A stretch of DNA of 64,000 nucleotides from Zeaxanthinibacter enoshimensis (GTDB lineage: Bacteria; Bacteroidota; Bacteroidia; Flavobacteriales; Flavobacteriaceae), in NCBI RefSeq assembly GCF_004362865.1, contig NZ_SNYI01000002.1, positions 896,099-960,098 of the forward strand, in the 5' to 3' direction. How positions within the stretch are numbered: the stretch's first letter is position 1; every line of letters begins with the position of its first letter. Below are positions 34,214 through 42,324 of the stretch, piece by piece. A program made the translations under genes and the position numbers. The notes beneath the pieces are model-generated. The model did not search any database, was not told the DNA's origin, and worked only from the letters and a program-made list of their open reading frames with translations.

Positions 34214-35113
34214 TTATAATTGATGGCTTTTTTTGATAACATTTTCAAGAGGCCGCACCACTCTCCTCATAATTTGTTCACCATAGGCATCATCGACTAG
34301 TACAACGATGATATACCTCCTGTTAGGTCCCCAGACCAGGGCAGAATCTGAGTGATAATTACGCCAGGAGCCTGATTTCCGGTATAGCTTTGCTTTAGGT
34401 GCGATTCGATCCAGGGTATTTACGAATTTATGATGCAACCCGGGGTCTACCATAATCTCGAGCATCTGCTCGGAACGCTCCTTGCTTACCAATTCCCCCA
34501 TGGCCAGCATATAATAGAAGTTACTCACCTGCCTGGTAGTTGCTGCATGGCTGAGCCCTTTCATCGGTTCCGGATGTCTTAGTCCGCCTGCAGCATAGCG
34601 CTTGCCAACCCAGAGTCCGCCTCCCTCCTCTTCATCATATAGTTTATACTTGGGATTACGTAAAGTGGCTTCTATACGGTCGTATCCTAAGCGATCTATC
34701 ATCCGGGTAGATGCCTGGTTATTGGATTTCCTGATCATTAAGGTAAGGTCCTCTATAACCTCGGGGGTTTCCTCGAGGACTCCCTCTTCCATGGCATCCA
34801 TGGCTGCCAGGAGAATAGCGATCTTCGGCAGACTTGCCGCATACATCATATGGTCGTCGTTGATCCCTGCATAACGAACGTTGTTCAGATCCGAAAGATC
34901 GACAAGACCCACGGTCATTTTCTTGTTGTTGATCAGCCGCTTCCATGTCGGGTTATTGCACAATTCAGTCTTTAATAATTTCCTTAGTTTTTCACTGTGC
35001 AATTCTGTCAAAGGCTTAACCTCTTCAGATTTAGCTATAGGCAGAGTTGGCTGTGCCAGAGACAGTTGTACCATGCAGAGAGCAGCGATTATAAAAGAAA
35101 TTCGTTTTAGCAT
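34214..35113 (-). CDS. Serine beta-lactamase-like hydrolase, partner of the NTT-like gene
   Basis: A 299-residue exported protein read from MLKRISFIIAALCMVQLSLA; an in-frame extension of 16 residues upstream is not needed. The motifs are Ser94-x-x-Lys97 (YAASLPKIAILL), Ser130-Asn-Asn (MIRKSNNQAST) and Lys246-Ser-Gly (LYRKSGSWRN), the class A beta-lactamase-like serine hydrolase set. It is about 110 residues shorter than the hydrolase on the facing operon, but both keep SNN and KSG in the second and third motifs. It is probably periplasmic. Substrate unknown; true beta-lactam hydrolysis is not excluded. Confidence 0.8.
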   Translation of the reverse strand: MLKRISFIIAALCMVQLSLAQPTLPIAKSEEVKPLTELHSEKLRKLLKTELCNNPTWKRLINNKKMTVGLVDLSDLNNVRYAGINDDHMMYAASLPKIAILLAAMDAMEEGVLEETPEVIEDLTLMIRKSNNQASTRMIDRLGYDRIEATLRNPKYKLYDEEEGGGLWVGKRYAAGGLRHPEPMKGLSHAATTRQVSNFYYMLAMGELVSKERSEQMLEIMVDPGLHHKFVNTLDRIAPKAKLYRKSGSWRNYHSDSALVWGPNRRYIIVVLVDDAYGEQIMRRVVRPLENVIKKSHQL

Positions 35114-35246
35114 AGAGTATTTGAGTTTATAAAAAACTAGCGCAATATTAACACATTTCAAAATTCACTCTCATAAAATTTTGATAAAGTCGTATTGCTG
35201 TTACAATTAGGCATTAAATAATTGTCAATGAGAGTTTTAAGCACAA

Positions 35247-35274
35247 AAAAACCACCCTTTTCAAGGTGGTTTTT
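35247..35274. terminator. Terminator of the FKBP gene, bidirectional
   Basis: AAAAACCACC (35247-35256) and GGTGGTTTTT (35265-35274) form a ten-pair stem with U-runs on both strands. It lies about 30 bases past the FKBP stop on the minus strand and upstream of the serine hydrolase gene. Confidence 0.75.
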
Positions 35275-35305
35275 ATACTGTATATGGGAATCAAATTCCC
35301 GCAGA

Positions 35306-35737
35306 TTATCCTTTGATCTCTACAACCTCCAGGTCAAAAACCAGATTGTGTCCTGCTAAAGGATGGTTAGCATCAATAACGATGTGCTCATCGTGTACTT
35401 CTGCCACCCTCAGCTGGCGCTGGGAACCGTCAGGATTCTGTGCCATAAGGCCCATCCCTACTTCCGGCTCTATTTCCTGAGGCAGTTCTGATTTCTGTAC
35501 TTCCTGGAAAAGTTCTTTACGAACATCTCCGTAAGCTTTGTCCTGTGGTACAGTAACAGTCTTCTTTTCGTTGACCTCCATATCGATCAGTCCTTCTTCA
35601 AAACCCGGAATCAACATTCCCTGACCCAACTGAATTTCAAGAGGATCTCTTCCTTCAGAACTGTCAAAAACCTGACCGTTCTCTAATTTTCCGGTGTAAT
35701 GTACCAGTACTGTGTCGTTCTCTTTTACTTTACTCAT
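35306..35737 (-). CDS. FKBP-type peptidyl-prolyl isomerase, SlyD-like
   Basis: A 143-residue protein. The FKBP part (VHYTGKLENGQVFDSSEGRD, LIPGFEEGLIDMEVNEKK) is interrupted by an insert-in-flap segment (DVRKELFQEVQKSELPQEIE to DEHIVIDANHPLAGHNLVFD), which is the SlyD arrangement with chaperone activity. The His-rich metal tail of E. coli SlyD is missing, as is usual in Bacteroidota. It is cytosolic and transcribed alone between a -7 box and a strong hairpin terminator. Confidence 0.9.
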   Translation of the reverse strand: MSKVKENDTVLVHYTGKLENGQVFDSSEGRDPLEIQLGQGMLIPGFEEGLIDMEVNEKKTVTVPQDKAYGDVRKELFQEVQKSELPQEIEPEVGMGLMAQNPDGSQRQLRVAEVHDEHIVIDANHPLAGHNLVFDLEVVEIKG

Positions 35738-35777
35738 CTAAACTTAATTATCTTATTTTCAATCCTGTTATAAAGGG

Positions 35778-35785
35778 CAAAACTA
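35778..35785 (-). promoter_or_regulatory. Bacteroidota-type -7 box for the FKBP gene
   Basis: The minus strand reads TAGTTTTG, an exact TAnnTTTG match, about 40 bases before the start codon. It lies just after the terminator of the NTF2-like gene. Confidence 0.45.
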
Positions 35786-35810
35786 GGAAATATTGACCGG
35801 CTTAACGAAT

Positions 35811-35835
35811 AAACCCCCGCTAAATCCGGGGGTTT
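35811..35835. terminator. Terminator of the NTF2-like gene
   Basis: AAACCCCCG (35811-35819) pairs with CGGGGGTTT (35827-35835) over a seven-base loop. It lies 25 bases past the stop of the minus-strand NTF2-like gene and can fold on either strand. Confidence 0.7.
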
Positions 35836-35860
35836 TACATAAACTTAACAGTATTAAGTC

Positions 35861-36817
35861 CTATTCAGATGCTGTAGCAGACTTATCACCGGCTTCTTTC
35901 AGAACCGCACTGCTGTAGTATGCCATGCTGTCTGTGATCTTACCTTCATCGTTAAAACCATGAATGAACATCACCGGAAATGTGATCTTTTTTTGATCTG
36001 ATTTCCTTAGCAGGTAGAAATTCCACCAGGAAAGAACGTCTTTCTGATCGCCCAGGTCGTACTCCAGGTAATCTGGGTACCCACGGACATCGATACTCCT
36101 GATTTCAAAATCCTCCAGGAATTTCTTGGTCCATTCCTTGTCTTCCTCCAGGCTCATAGTCTTCCCGGCTGGCATCTCGAGGTCCCTGAACCGGGCATCC
36201 GGACTGAAATAACTGTAAGCCTCATCGAATTGCCCGAATTCCATCGCATGGATCATCTTTCTTACCGTATTGATGTTTTCGTGATTCTTATAAATGGTTC
36301 CGTTAACAAGATCCTTTTCACTGGTCCATATTTCTCTGAAAGGCATAGTGTTGGTATAGTTAATGATCGTTTTCACCTTACCCTCGTCATTCATCTGATA
36401 CAACCGATGAACCGGCATATCCAGTTTTACCCCGGTTGTCTTATGAACCCCTTTCATATGATCCCAGGATTGCACCCACATTCCACTGTCGGCATACTCG
36501 ATAGCATCCGGATAGGCTCCGGAAGTTGGTTCAATACTCAGGTGGTTAAAATTCTCATGCCACCATTTTAAACCATTGATAAACCTTTCTTTACTGCCAC
36601 CTTTGGCTTCTTTATTGGTATTTATCCCATTGTACGATTTAAAATCATCAGCCAGGAGCATGGATATCTTTGCAGAATCTCCTTTTACCCATGCATCGTT
36701 AAGTTCACTGACCGTGTTTATAGCCGGATGCTCAATATACACGGTGCCATTCTTCTTTTTTTGTGCTATCAGGCCAAATGCCATGAGTAACGCCAATACT
36801 AATACCTTCGATTTCAT
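35861..36817 (-). CDS. Exported protein with two NTF2-like (SnoaL) domains
   Basis: A 318-residue protein with a signal-like N-terminus (VLVLALLMAFGLIAQ). Two NTF2-like units follow, each a helix pair then a curved sheet: about 30-160 (NDAWVKGDSAKISMLLADDF, DSGMWVQSWDHMKG) and 170-310 (IHAMEFGQFDEAYSYFSPDA, DVLSWWNFYLLRKSD). The fold is a common ligand pocket and gives no function by itself. It is transcribed alone, bounded by a strong terminator. Confidence 0.75.
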   Translation of the reverse strand: MKSKVLVLALLMAFGLIAQKKKNGTVYIEHPAINTVSELNDAWVKGDSAKISMLLADDFKSYNGINTNKEAKGGSKERFINGLKWWHENFNHLSIEPTSGAYPDAIEYADSGMWVQSWDHMKGVHKTTGVKLDMPVHRLYQMNDEGKVKTIINYTNTMPFREIWTSEKDLVNGTIYKNHENINTVRKMIHAMEFGQFDEAYSYFSPDARFRDLEMPAGKTMSLEEDKEWTKKFLEDFEIRSIDVRGYPDYLEYDLGDQKDVLSWWNFYLLRKSDQKKITFPVMFIHGFNDEGKITDSMAYYSSAVLKEAGDKSATASE

Positions 36818-37012
36818 ACTCCAGAATTTTAAATGTTACCTGCCAGAGTTACGTCTTTTGATAGAATAAGAAGGCCGGACAGGGATGAATAGCCATGAAA
36901 ATTGTCCGGGTAGCGCGAATGAATTAGCAAAGGTTCATTATAGCTTTATGAAGTATGGCAGCATGCGAGCAGACTAAAGGGCTTCTGGAGCCCCGGAACC
37001 ACTATTTTACTG

Positions 37013-37020
37013 TATTTTTG
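37013..37020 (+). promoter_or_regulatory. Bacteroidota-type -7 box for the MscS-like gene
   Basis: TATTTTTG matches TAnnTTTG exactly and ends 17 bases before the start codon. No convincing -33 element is seen. Confidence 0.4.
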
Positions 37021-37037
37021 TCCAAAAATTTCCTTCT

Positions 37038-38300
37038 ATGGACAATGGATTCGTGCATTTCCTGTATGATTATTTCCTTGAGCTGGGTATGAGTGAGTAT
37101 GCTGCTCACCTGCTCAATAGTGCAACCTTACTGGTGGTTGCCATCCTGCTGGCCCTGGCGATGGATTATATTATCTGGAAGATCCTCCGTTACATAGCTA
37201 TTAATATTGCGAGACGCAGCCGCACTAATTTTGATAATTTCCTGGTGACCAACCGGGTGCCACGCGGGGTTGCTCATTTACCGCCACTGGTCTTTATGCT
37301 GGAAATGGTGAAATGGATCTTTGTAGATTACCCCACAATTGGTTACTGGGCGTTGAAGTTTTTCCAGGTATTGGCGGTAATCCTGATACTGCGCATTGTA
37401 AAAAGAGTACTGGCGAGTATCAAAGATTACCTCAAAACCCTTCCCAGGTTTCGCGATAAACCTATTGACAGTTATATCCAGGTGTTCATGATCTTTGCCT
37501 GGGTTACCGGTTTGCTCATGATCATTGCCCTGATCACCGGCAGTACACTCTGGAAATTCTTTGCCAGTTTCGGTGCAGCCTCTGCCATTATACTGCTCAT
37601 CTTCAAGGATACCATCCTGGGGCTTGTCGCCAGTATACAGGTAAGTGCCAACGATATGGTGCGTATCGGGGACTGGATCACGTTTGAGAAGTTCGGTGCA
37701 GATGGATACGTAATAGAAATAAACCTCGCTACGGTAAAGGTTCAGAATTTTGATATGACCATTACCACGATCCCGACCTACTCCCTGATCGCTGATTCCT
37801 TTCAGAACTGGAGAGGGATGCGTGAGTCCGGTGGAAGAAGGATAAAGAGAGCCATCATCCTGCAACAGCGGAGTGTGAGGTTCCTGAAGCCCGAAGAAGT
37901 GGAGTCATTAAAGAAAATCCAATTGATATCTGCCTATATTACCCAGCGAACAGAGAAGATAGACCAACATAACGCAGATCATAAGGCTGATAAGACTTTG
38001 GCCATCAATGGCCGCAACCTGACCAACCTGGGGTTATTCCGGAAATACGCAGAAACCTACCTGGAGCACCATTCGGCCATCAATAAGAAAATGACCCTGA
38101 TGTGCAGGCAGATGGCGCCAACATCCCAAGGAATCCCCATAGAAATATATGCCTTCAGTACGGACAAAAGATGGGAAAATTACGAATATATCATGGCAGA
38201 TATCTTTGATCACCTGATAGCCGCCACCCCATATTTTGGTTTAAAGATATTTGAATTACCCACAGCCCTGGAAACCTCTTTAGCAAATGAAAAAGGTTAA
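37038..38300 (+). CDS. MscS-family mechanosensitive channel
   Basis: A 420-residue channel with five membrane segments, then the MscS pore helix (GAASAIILLIFKDTILGLVASI) and beta domain (RIGDWITFEKFGADGYVIEI, VQNFDMTITTIPTYSLIADS). It is longer at the N-terminus than small MscS and resembles the YbdG/MscM type with extra N-terminal helices. It releases solutes on hypo-osmotic shock or sets resting osmotic balance, in the inner membrane. It is a single gene, convergent with the OsmC gene. Confidence 0.9.
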   Translation: MDNGFVHFLYDYFLELGMSEYAAHLLNSATLLVVAILLALAMDYIIWKILRYIAINIARRSRTNFDNFLVTNRVPRGVAHLPPLVFMLEMVKWIFVDYPTIGYWALKFFQVLAVILILRIVKRVLASIKDYLKTLPRFRDKPIDSYIQVFMIFAWVTGLLMIIALITGSTLWKFFASFGAASAIILLIFKDTILGLVASIQVSANDMVRIGDWITFEKFGADGYVIEINLATVKVQNFDMTITTIPTYSLIADSFQNWRGMRESGGRRIKRAIILQQRSVRFLKPEEVESLKKIQLISAYITQRTEKIDQHNADHKADKTLAINGRNLTNLGLFRKYAETYLEHHSAINKKMTLMCRQMAPTSQGIPIEIYAFSTDKRWENYEYIMADIFDHLIAATPYFGLKIFELPTALETSLANEKG

Positions 38301-38341
38301 AGCACTTGAGGATTACTTCTTCATAAATGCAATCTCCTCTT

Positions 38342-38761
38342 TTAATTCTTCAACTTGCTTTCCAGGACGATCTCCGCTTTAAGCAGTTTGGAAATCGGGC
38401 AGATATCTTTTGCCTTATTGGCCAGTTTTTCAAAATCCTCCTTCCCTATCCCGGGTACTTTGCCTTTAAGCGTTAGTGTACTGTGGGTTACATTCCCGTC
38501 TTCAAAAGTGATCTTTGAATCAACTTCCAATGATTCGGGGGAATATCCCTCTTCGCCGAGCATAAAACTGAGCTGCATGGCAAAGCAGCCTGAATGAGCT
38601 GCCCCGACCAGTTCTTCCGGATTGGTTCCCACTTCATCCTTAAACCGGGTGTGGAAGGAATAGGGCGTATCCTTGAGCACATTACTCTGGGTGGTCAGCG
38701 TACCCGAGCCCTCCATTCCACTTCCTTTCCAATGGGCTTTAGCTCTCCTGATAAATTTCAT
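38342..38761 (-). CDS. osmC: OsmC-family peroxiredoxin
   Basis: A 139-residue protein matching OsmC: RRAKAHWKGSGMEGSGTLTT at the start, then TNPEELVGAAHSGCFAMQLS with the first catalytic Cys and AKDICPISKLL with the second. It reduces organic hydroperoxides using its two Cys and is usually induced by osmotic or oxidative stress. It is closer to OsmC than to Ohr by the GxGxL and SxC patterns. The next gene on this strand upstream is the dienelactone hydrolase, 42 bases away. Confidence 0.9.
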   Translation of the reverse strand: MKFIRRAKAHWKGSGMEGSGTLTTQSNVLKDTPYSFHTRFKDEVGTNPEELVGAAHSGCFAMQLSFMLGEEGYSPESLEVDSKITFEDGNVTHSTLTLKGKVPGIGKEDFEKLANKAKDICPISKLLKAEIVLESKLKN

Positions 38762-38803
38762 ATTATATAAATTATAATGTTAATAATCAATTATATATAG
38801 GCT

Positions 38804-39643
38804 TTAATTAAATGTTTTATTTAAGAATTCTAGTAAGGCCTTCCACGACTCCTGGTCTGCTTTTTTATCATAGGCAAGTGGCAGATCAAATTTACGGCCC
38901 AGCGAATCCGCTCCCTTACTGGTAAAGGCATGCTTGGCATCCTCATAATTGATATACGTATAATCTGCTCCGATACTATCCATAGCCTTCCTGAACCTGG
39001 TGACGGATTCTTTGCTGATAAATGGATCTGCCCCGCCATTGGCCACCAGGACCCTGGCCTTTAGATCTTCGTTGGGCATTACCGGTAATTCTACCCCACT
39101 ATGGAATGCAGCTACTGCTGCGAGGTCTTTCCCTGCATTGGCCATGGTTAATACCACGCTGCCCCCAAAACAATATCCAATGGCCGCGATCTTATCCGGA
39201 TCTACAGAAGGGTCTTTCTTCAGGATTTCCATGGCGGCATCAAAACGGGCTTCTGCAAGCTCCCGGTTCTGCATAACCATGCCAGAAAACTTGGCGGCAT
39301 CATCCGGGTGCTTCGCCTGCTTCCCGTCCCCGTACATGTCGATGGCCATAGCTGTATAACCTTCTTCAGCCAGCATATCTGCCCTTTTGCGGGTGTATTC
39401 ATTATGCCCCCACCACTCGTGTACCACCAGGATCCCGGGACGTTTTCCTTCGATGTCCGAATTATATACCAGGTATCCTGTCATCTCTGTGGAGTCTGTA
39501 CTGTAGCGGAGCGTCCTGGCTTCCAGGTTAACTTCTTCTGTTTGCCCGGCAGGCTGATTTTCTTTTTTCTCTTGTTTACAACCGACAATGGCGAATACTA
39601 ATAAAAACACTGTCGCGCAGGATTTTAAAACTACATTTTTCAT
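38804..39643 (-). CDS. Dienelactone hydrolase-family lipoprotein
   Basis: A 279-residue alpha/beta hydrolase with a lipobox (LLVFAIVGC) at the end of its signal peptide, so it is probably anchored in the envelope. The fold is DLH: GILVVHEWWGHNEYTRKRAD, nucleophile Cys in AIGYCFGGSVVLT, then NGGADPFIS for the Asp and YEDAKHAFTSKG for the His. Cys as nucleophile is the DLH hallmark. Homologues hydrolyse esters or lactones; the substrate is unknown and no aromatic degradation genes are near. It is upstream of osmC on the same strand. Confidence 0.85.
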   Translation of the reverse strand: MKNVVLKSCATVFLLVFAIVGCKQEKKENQPAGQTEEVNLEARTLRYSTDSTEMTGYLVYNSDIEGKRPGILVVHEWWGHNEYTRKRADMLAEEGYTAMAIDMYGDGKQAKHPDDAAKFSGMVMQNRELAEARFDAAMEILKKDPSVDPDKIAAIGYCFGGSVVLTMANAGKDLAAVAAFHSGVELPVMPNEDLKARVLVANGGADPFISKESVTRFRKAMDSIGADYTYINYEDAKHAFTSKGADSLGRKFDLPLAYDKKADQESWKALLEFLNKTFN

Positions 39644-39825
39644 AAGAGGCAGTTTGATTACTAAAAATACGATTTTTATTAATTTTTAGTGAAGCTTTCT
39701 TAAACCTGCAGGAAGTCCGGTGGAAAGATGCTTTTCTATGGAATGGACTAATTATAAAATTGATGGAACCCGCATAATTTACGGGGAATTAGCATATTAG
39801 GAGAGAATACTAAAACAAACAAAAT

Positions 39826-39981
39826 ATGTCTTTATTAACTATTATATTAAACCTTCTTTTACCACCACTAGCAGTTTTTCTGAAACACGGACTGGGAGGT
39901 ACATTCCTTATCAATCTGTTACTGACGTTACTGGGCTGGTTGCCCGGGGTAATTCACGCGTTTATCGTTAATTCAAAATAA
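39826..39981 (+). CDS. YqaE/Pmp3-family small membrane protein
   Basis: A 51-residue gene read by eye. It starts MSLLTIILNLLLPPLAVFL, continues KHGLGGTFLINLLLTLLGWL and ends PGVIHAFIVNSK. The PPLAVFL and LTLLGWLPGVIHAF segments are the two conserved helices of the UPF0057/YqaE family. These hydrophobic proteins are linked to membrane potential and salt or cold stress in plants and yeast. A perfect 12-pair terminator lies 19 bases downstream, which supports a real, separately transcribed gene. Confidence 0.88.
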   Translation: MSLLTIILNLLLPPLAVFLKHGLGGTFLINLLLTLLGWLPGVIHAFIVNSK

Positions 39982-40000
39982 TTTGTTTTGATAGAATAAG

Positions 40001-40032
40001 GAAAGAGGCCACCAGCCAGAGTGGCCTCTTTC
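40001..40032 (+). terminator. Strong terminator after the YqaE gene
   Basis: GAAAGAGGCCAC (40001-40012) and GTGGCCTCTTTC (40021-40032) form a perfect 12-pair stem with an eight-base loop, followed by AATTTTTA. It lies between the YqaE gene and the HExxH gene. Confidence 0.8.
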
Positions 40033-40064
40033 AATTTTTACTCCCTTGCTTTTATCTTTAAAAA

Positions 40065-40634
40065 ATGGAACAAGTAAAAATTTCCGGGTACCACCAGGTT
40101 CCCCGAAGTATTGAGCAGGAGGCACGCAAAGCCCTCTCATATTACCCTACCCTTTCAGAAACGCATATCACCTTTAAATTCAAGGAAAATATAAGGAAAT
40201 CGACCATGCAGGCACAGCCTGATTTTAAGACCATCTTAGGCAGCAGAAAGAAACGGAAATATTATGTACTGATCAGCAACCGGTTCAAGATCTCCGGGCA
40301 GGAATTCAGAACTAGGGATATTCCGTCCGAGATCATGATAGGGTGGCTCGGACATGAACTGGGACATATCCTGGATTATACCCACAGGTCTGGTCTGAAC
40401 CTACTTTGGTTCGGGTTCAGGTACCTCTTTTTCTCCAATTCAATAAAAGCCGCAGAACGTACAGCAGACGCTTTTGCCGTAGCCAACGGGATGGAGCACT
40501 ATATCTTAAAAACAAAGGAATTTATTCTGAACCACGCCGCCATCTCACCCCAGTATAAGAATCGTATCAAGAAGTTCTACCTGAGTCCGGAAGAGATCAT
40601 GGAAATGGTGGCAGCACGCAATAATGAAAGTTGA
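40065..40634 (+). CDS. Predicted zinc metallopeptidase-like HExxH protein, unknown role
   Basis: A 189-residue cytosolic protein. The motif GHELGHILDYTHRSG (about residues 101-115) contains HELGH, and further on AAERTADAFAVANGM supplies a Glu/Asp-rich helix of the gluzincin type, as in M48-like peptidases. The N-terminal 60 residues (THITFKFKENIRKSTMQAQP) look like a substrate-side strand region. No membrane helices are seen apart from a short hydrophobic stretch LLWFGFRYLFF. Catalysis is inferred from motif; the family is not recognised by name. It is convergent with the GH3 gene. Confidence 0.65.
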   Translation: MEQVKISGYHQVPRSIEQEARKALSYYPTLSETHITFKFKENIRKSTMQAQPDFKTILGSRKKRKYYVLISNRFKISGQEFRTRDIPSEIMIGWLGHELGHILDYTHRSGLNLLWFGFRYLFFSNSIKAAERTADAFAVANGMEHYILKTKEFILNHAAISPQYKNRIKKFYLSPEEIMEMVAARNNES

Positions 40635-40641
40635 TGAGCCA

Positions 40642-42171
40642 TTAAGGAGTTATTTCTGTCTTGACGAAGTTTTCCCAATCCTCAAATTTTTCCTCTCCCA
40701 TCACACGTTCCATCTTTACCTGCCCTCCTTTTTTCTTGTTCCGGGCATTCCATTCATAAAACACTGATGGATCAATACAATGCACTTTTACCCCCTCCAG
40801 AGCTTTTGAACGTGCCACCCTGTAGTTCTTATTGGCCTCTTTCAGGTAATCATCTAATTCTTTCGCAATTCTGCCGGGATCCATGGAAGTTGAAGTTCCC
40901 AGGTACCAGCTGTGGTAGAACCCATCCGGATAGCGTTTTGCACACAAGGTGTATTCGGGAATTTTCAATTCCAGCGTCTCTTCAAGGTGCTTTAAGGCGT
41001 CATCCAGTTTATTGACAGACAATTGCGAACCTACCGTATTGAGGAAAAATTTAGTCCTGCCCGTGATAATGATCTCCGCCCGTTCCCGGTCTGTGAAAGC
41101 AATGGTGTCCCCTATTAGGTAACGCCAGGCCCCTGATACCGTACTGATAATTAAGACATAATCTTTACCTTCCTCTACCTCGGACAAATCCAGACAGGGA
41201 GCATCCTGGGTGATCGATCCATCCTGTAAAATATATTCCGGCTCAAAGGGAACAAATTCAAAGTATATACCGTTGTCCGTAATTAGCTTCATAGCATTGG
41301 TTCCCGGGCGCGACTGGAAGGCGATAAAACCTTCGGATGCCAGGTAGGTATCAATTACCGTTACAGGTTTACCCATCAGGGCTCGGAAGCTTTTTTCGTA
41401 GGGTCCGAAAGCCACCCCCCCGGAAGTATATACCTGCAGGTTTGGCCAGATCTCATGGATATGGTTCAGCTTGTGCTTTTCAATAACCTTTTCCAACATC
41501 AGCTCTATCCACGAAGGGATTCCACTCAATGCACCAATATCCCATTCAGCAGCCTTCTCCGCTATCCGTGCAACACGTTTATCCCAGTCATCAATAGCCG
41601 CTATTTCTTCTCCGGGTTTGTAGTATTTCCTGAACCAGAACGGAATATTACTGGCACTGATACCACTGATCTCTCCTTCCAGACGGCCTTCTTTTTCCTG
41701 CAGATCCGTAGAACTTCCCAGCATCAGGATCTCTTTTTCAAAGAAATCTGCAGGGAATTCAAAGTTGCTCAGGGAGAAGACCTGCTTGATACCAGCTTGC
41801 CTTATGGCCTCTATCATATTATCAGTTACCGGAATCCTTTTACTGGTCTTCCCGGTGGTGCCGGAGCTCAGGGCAAAATAAGTGCTCTTTCCCGGCCAGG
41901 TAATATCGGGTTCACCATCGAGTTGCCGCTGCCACCAACGCTCGTACAAGGTATTGTAATCGTAGAACGGGATGGTTTCTGCAAAAGCTTTGGTCATATC
42001 TTTGGACTGCAGAATTTTTTCAAAATTATAATGCTGCCCAAAGGCTGTGTCCCTGGCGGTATGCAGTAATTCCCGCAAAACCTCTCGCTGCTCCGCGACC
42101 GGGTCAGGTTCCGTCGTAAAGGCATCCTTTACCTCGATCACTCCTTTGATAATATTCCCTAGTATTGCCAT
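40642..42171 (-). CDS. GH3-family acyl-acid amido synthetase
   Basis: A 509-residue adenylate-forming enzyme of the GH3 auxin-responsive family, read from MAILGNIIKGVI; the ATG seven codons earlier is possible. Visible landmarks are FALSSGTTGKTSKRIPVTDN (phosphate loop), YTSGGVAFGPYEKSF, DTYLASEGFIAFQ and the late DTIAFTDRERAEIIITGRTK and KFFLNTVGSQLSV. Plant GH3 enzymes join carboxylic acids to amino acids through an acyl-adenylate. Bacterial GH3 genes are common in Bacteroidota, but their substrates are unknown. It lies alone between a metalloprotease-like gene and the terminator of the Asp-box gene. Confidence 0.87.
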   Translation of the reverse strand: MAILGNIIKGVIEVKDAFTTEPDPVAEQREVLRELLHTARDTAFGQHYNFEKILQSKDMTKAFAETIPFYDYNTLYERWWQRQLDGEPDITWPGKSTYFALSSGTTGKTSKRIPVTDNMIEAIRQAGIKQVFSLSNFEFPADFFEKEILMLGSSTDLQEKEGRLEGEISGISASNIPFWFRKYYKPGEEIAAIDDWDKRVARIAEKAAEWDIGALSGIPSWIELMLEKVIEKHKLNHIHEIWPNLQVYTSGGVAFGPYEKSFRALMGKPVTVIDTYLASEGFIAFQSRPGTNAMKLITDNGIYFEFVPFEPEYILQDGSITQDAPCLDLSEVEEGKDYVLIISTVSGAWRYLIGDTIAFTDRERAEIIITGRTKFFLNTVGSQLSVNKLDDALKHLEETLELKIPEYTLCAKRYPDGFYHSWYLGTSTSMDPGRIAKELDDYLKEANKNYRVARSKALEGVKVHCIDPSVFYEWNARNKKKGGQVKMERVMGEEKFEDWENFVKTEITP

Positions 42172-42265
42172 AATTAATCCGGATATCCACAAAAATAAAG
42201 TTATTCGGGGCCAGGCCGGTACCCTTATCCACCAAATATGTGTTCAAAGGAATAGCTGATGGCAT

Positions 42266-42304
42266 AAAAAAGGGCCTGTTCCCGGGGAGGAACAGACCCT
42301 TTTT
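42266..42304 (-). terminator. Terminator of the Asp-box protein gene
   Basis: A long stem AAAAAGGGCCTGTTCC pairs with GGAACAGACCCTTTT around a short GC-rich loop, with one mismatch. It begins about 20 bases past the minus-strand stop and carries an A/T run on both sides. Confidence 0.75.
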
Positions 42305-42324
42305 AAACCAGCTGTTGCTAAACC

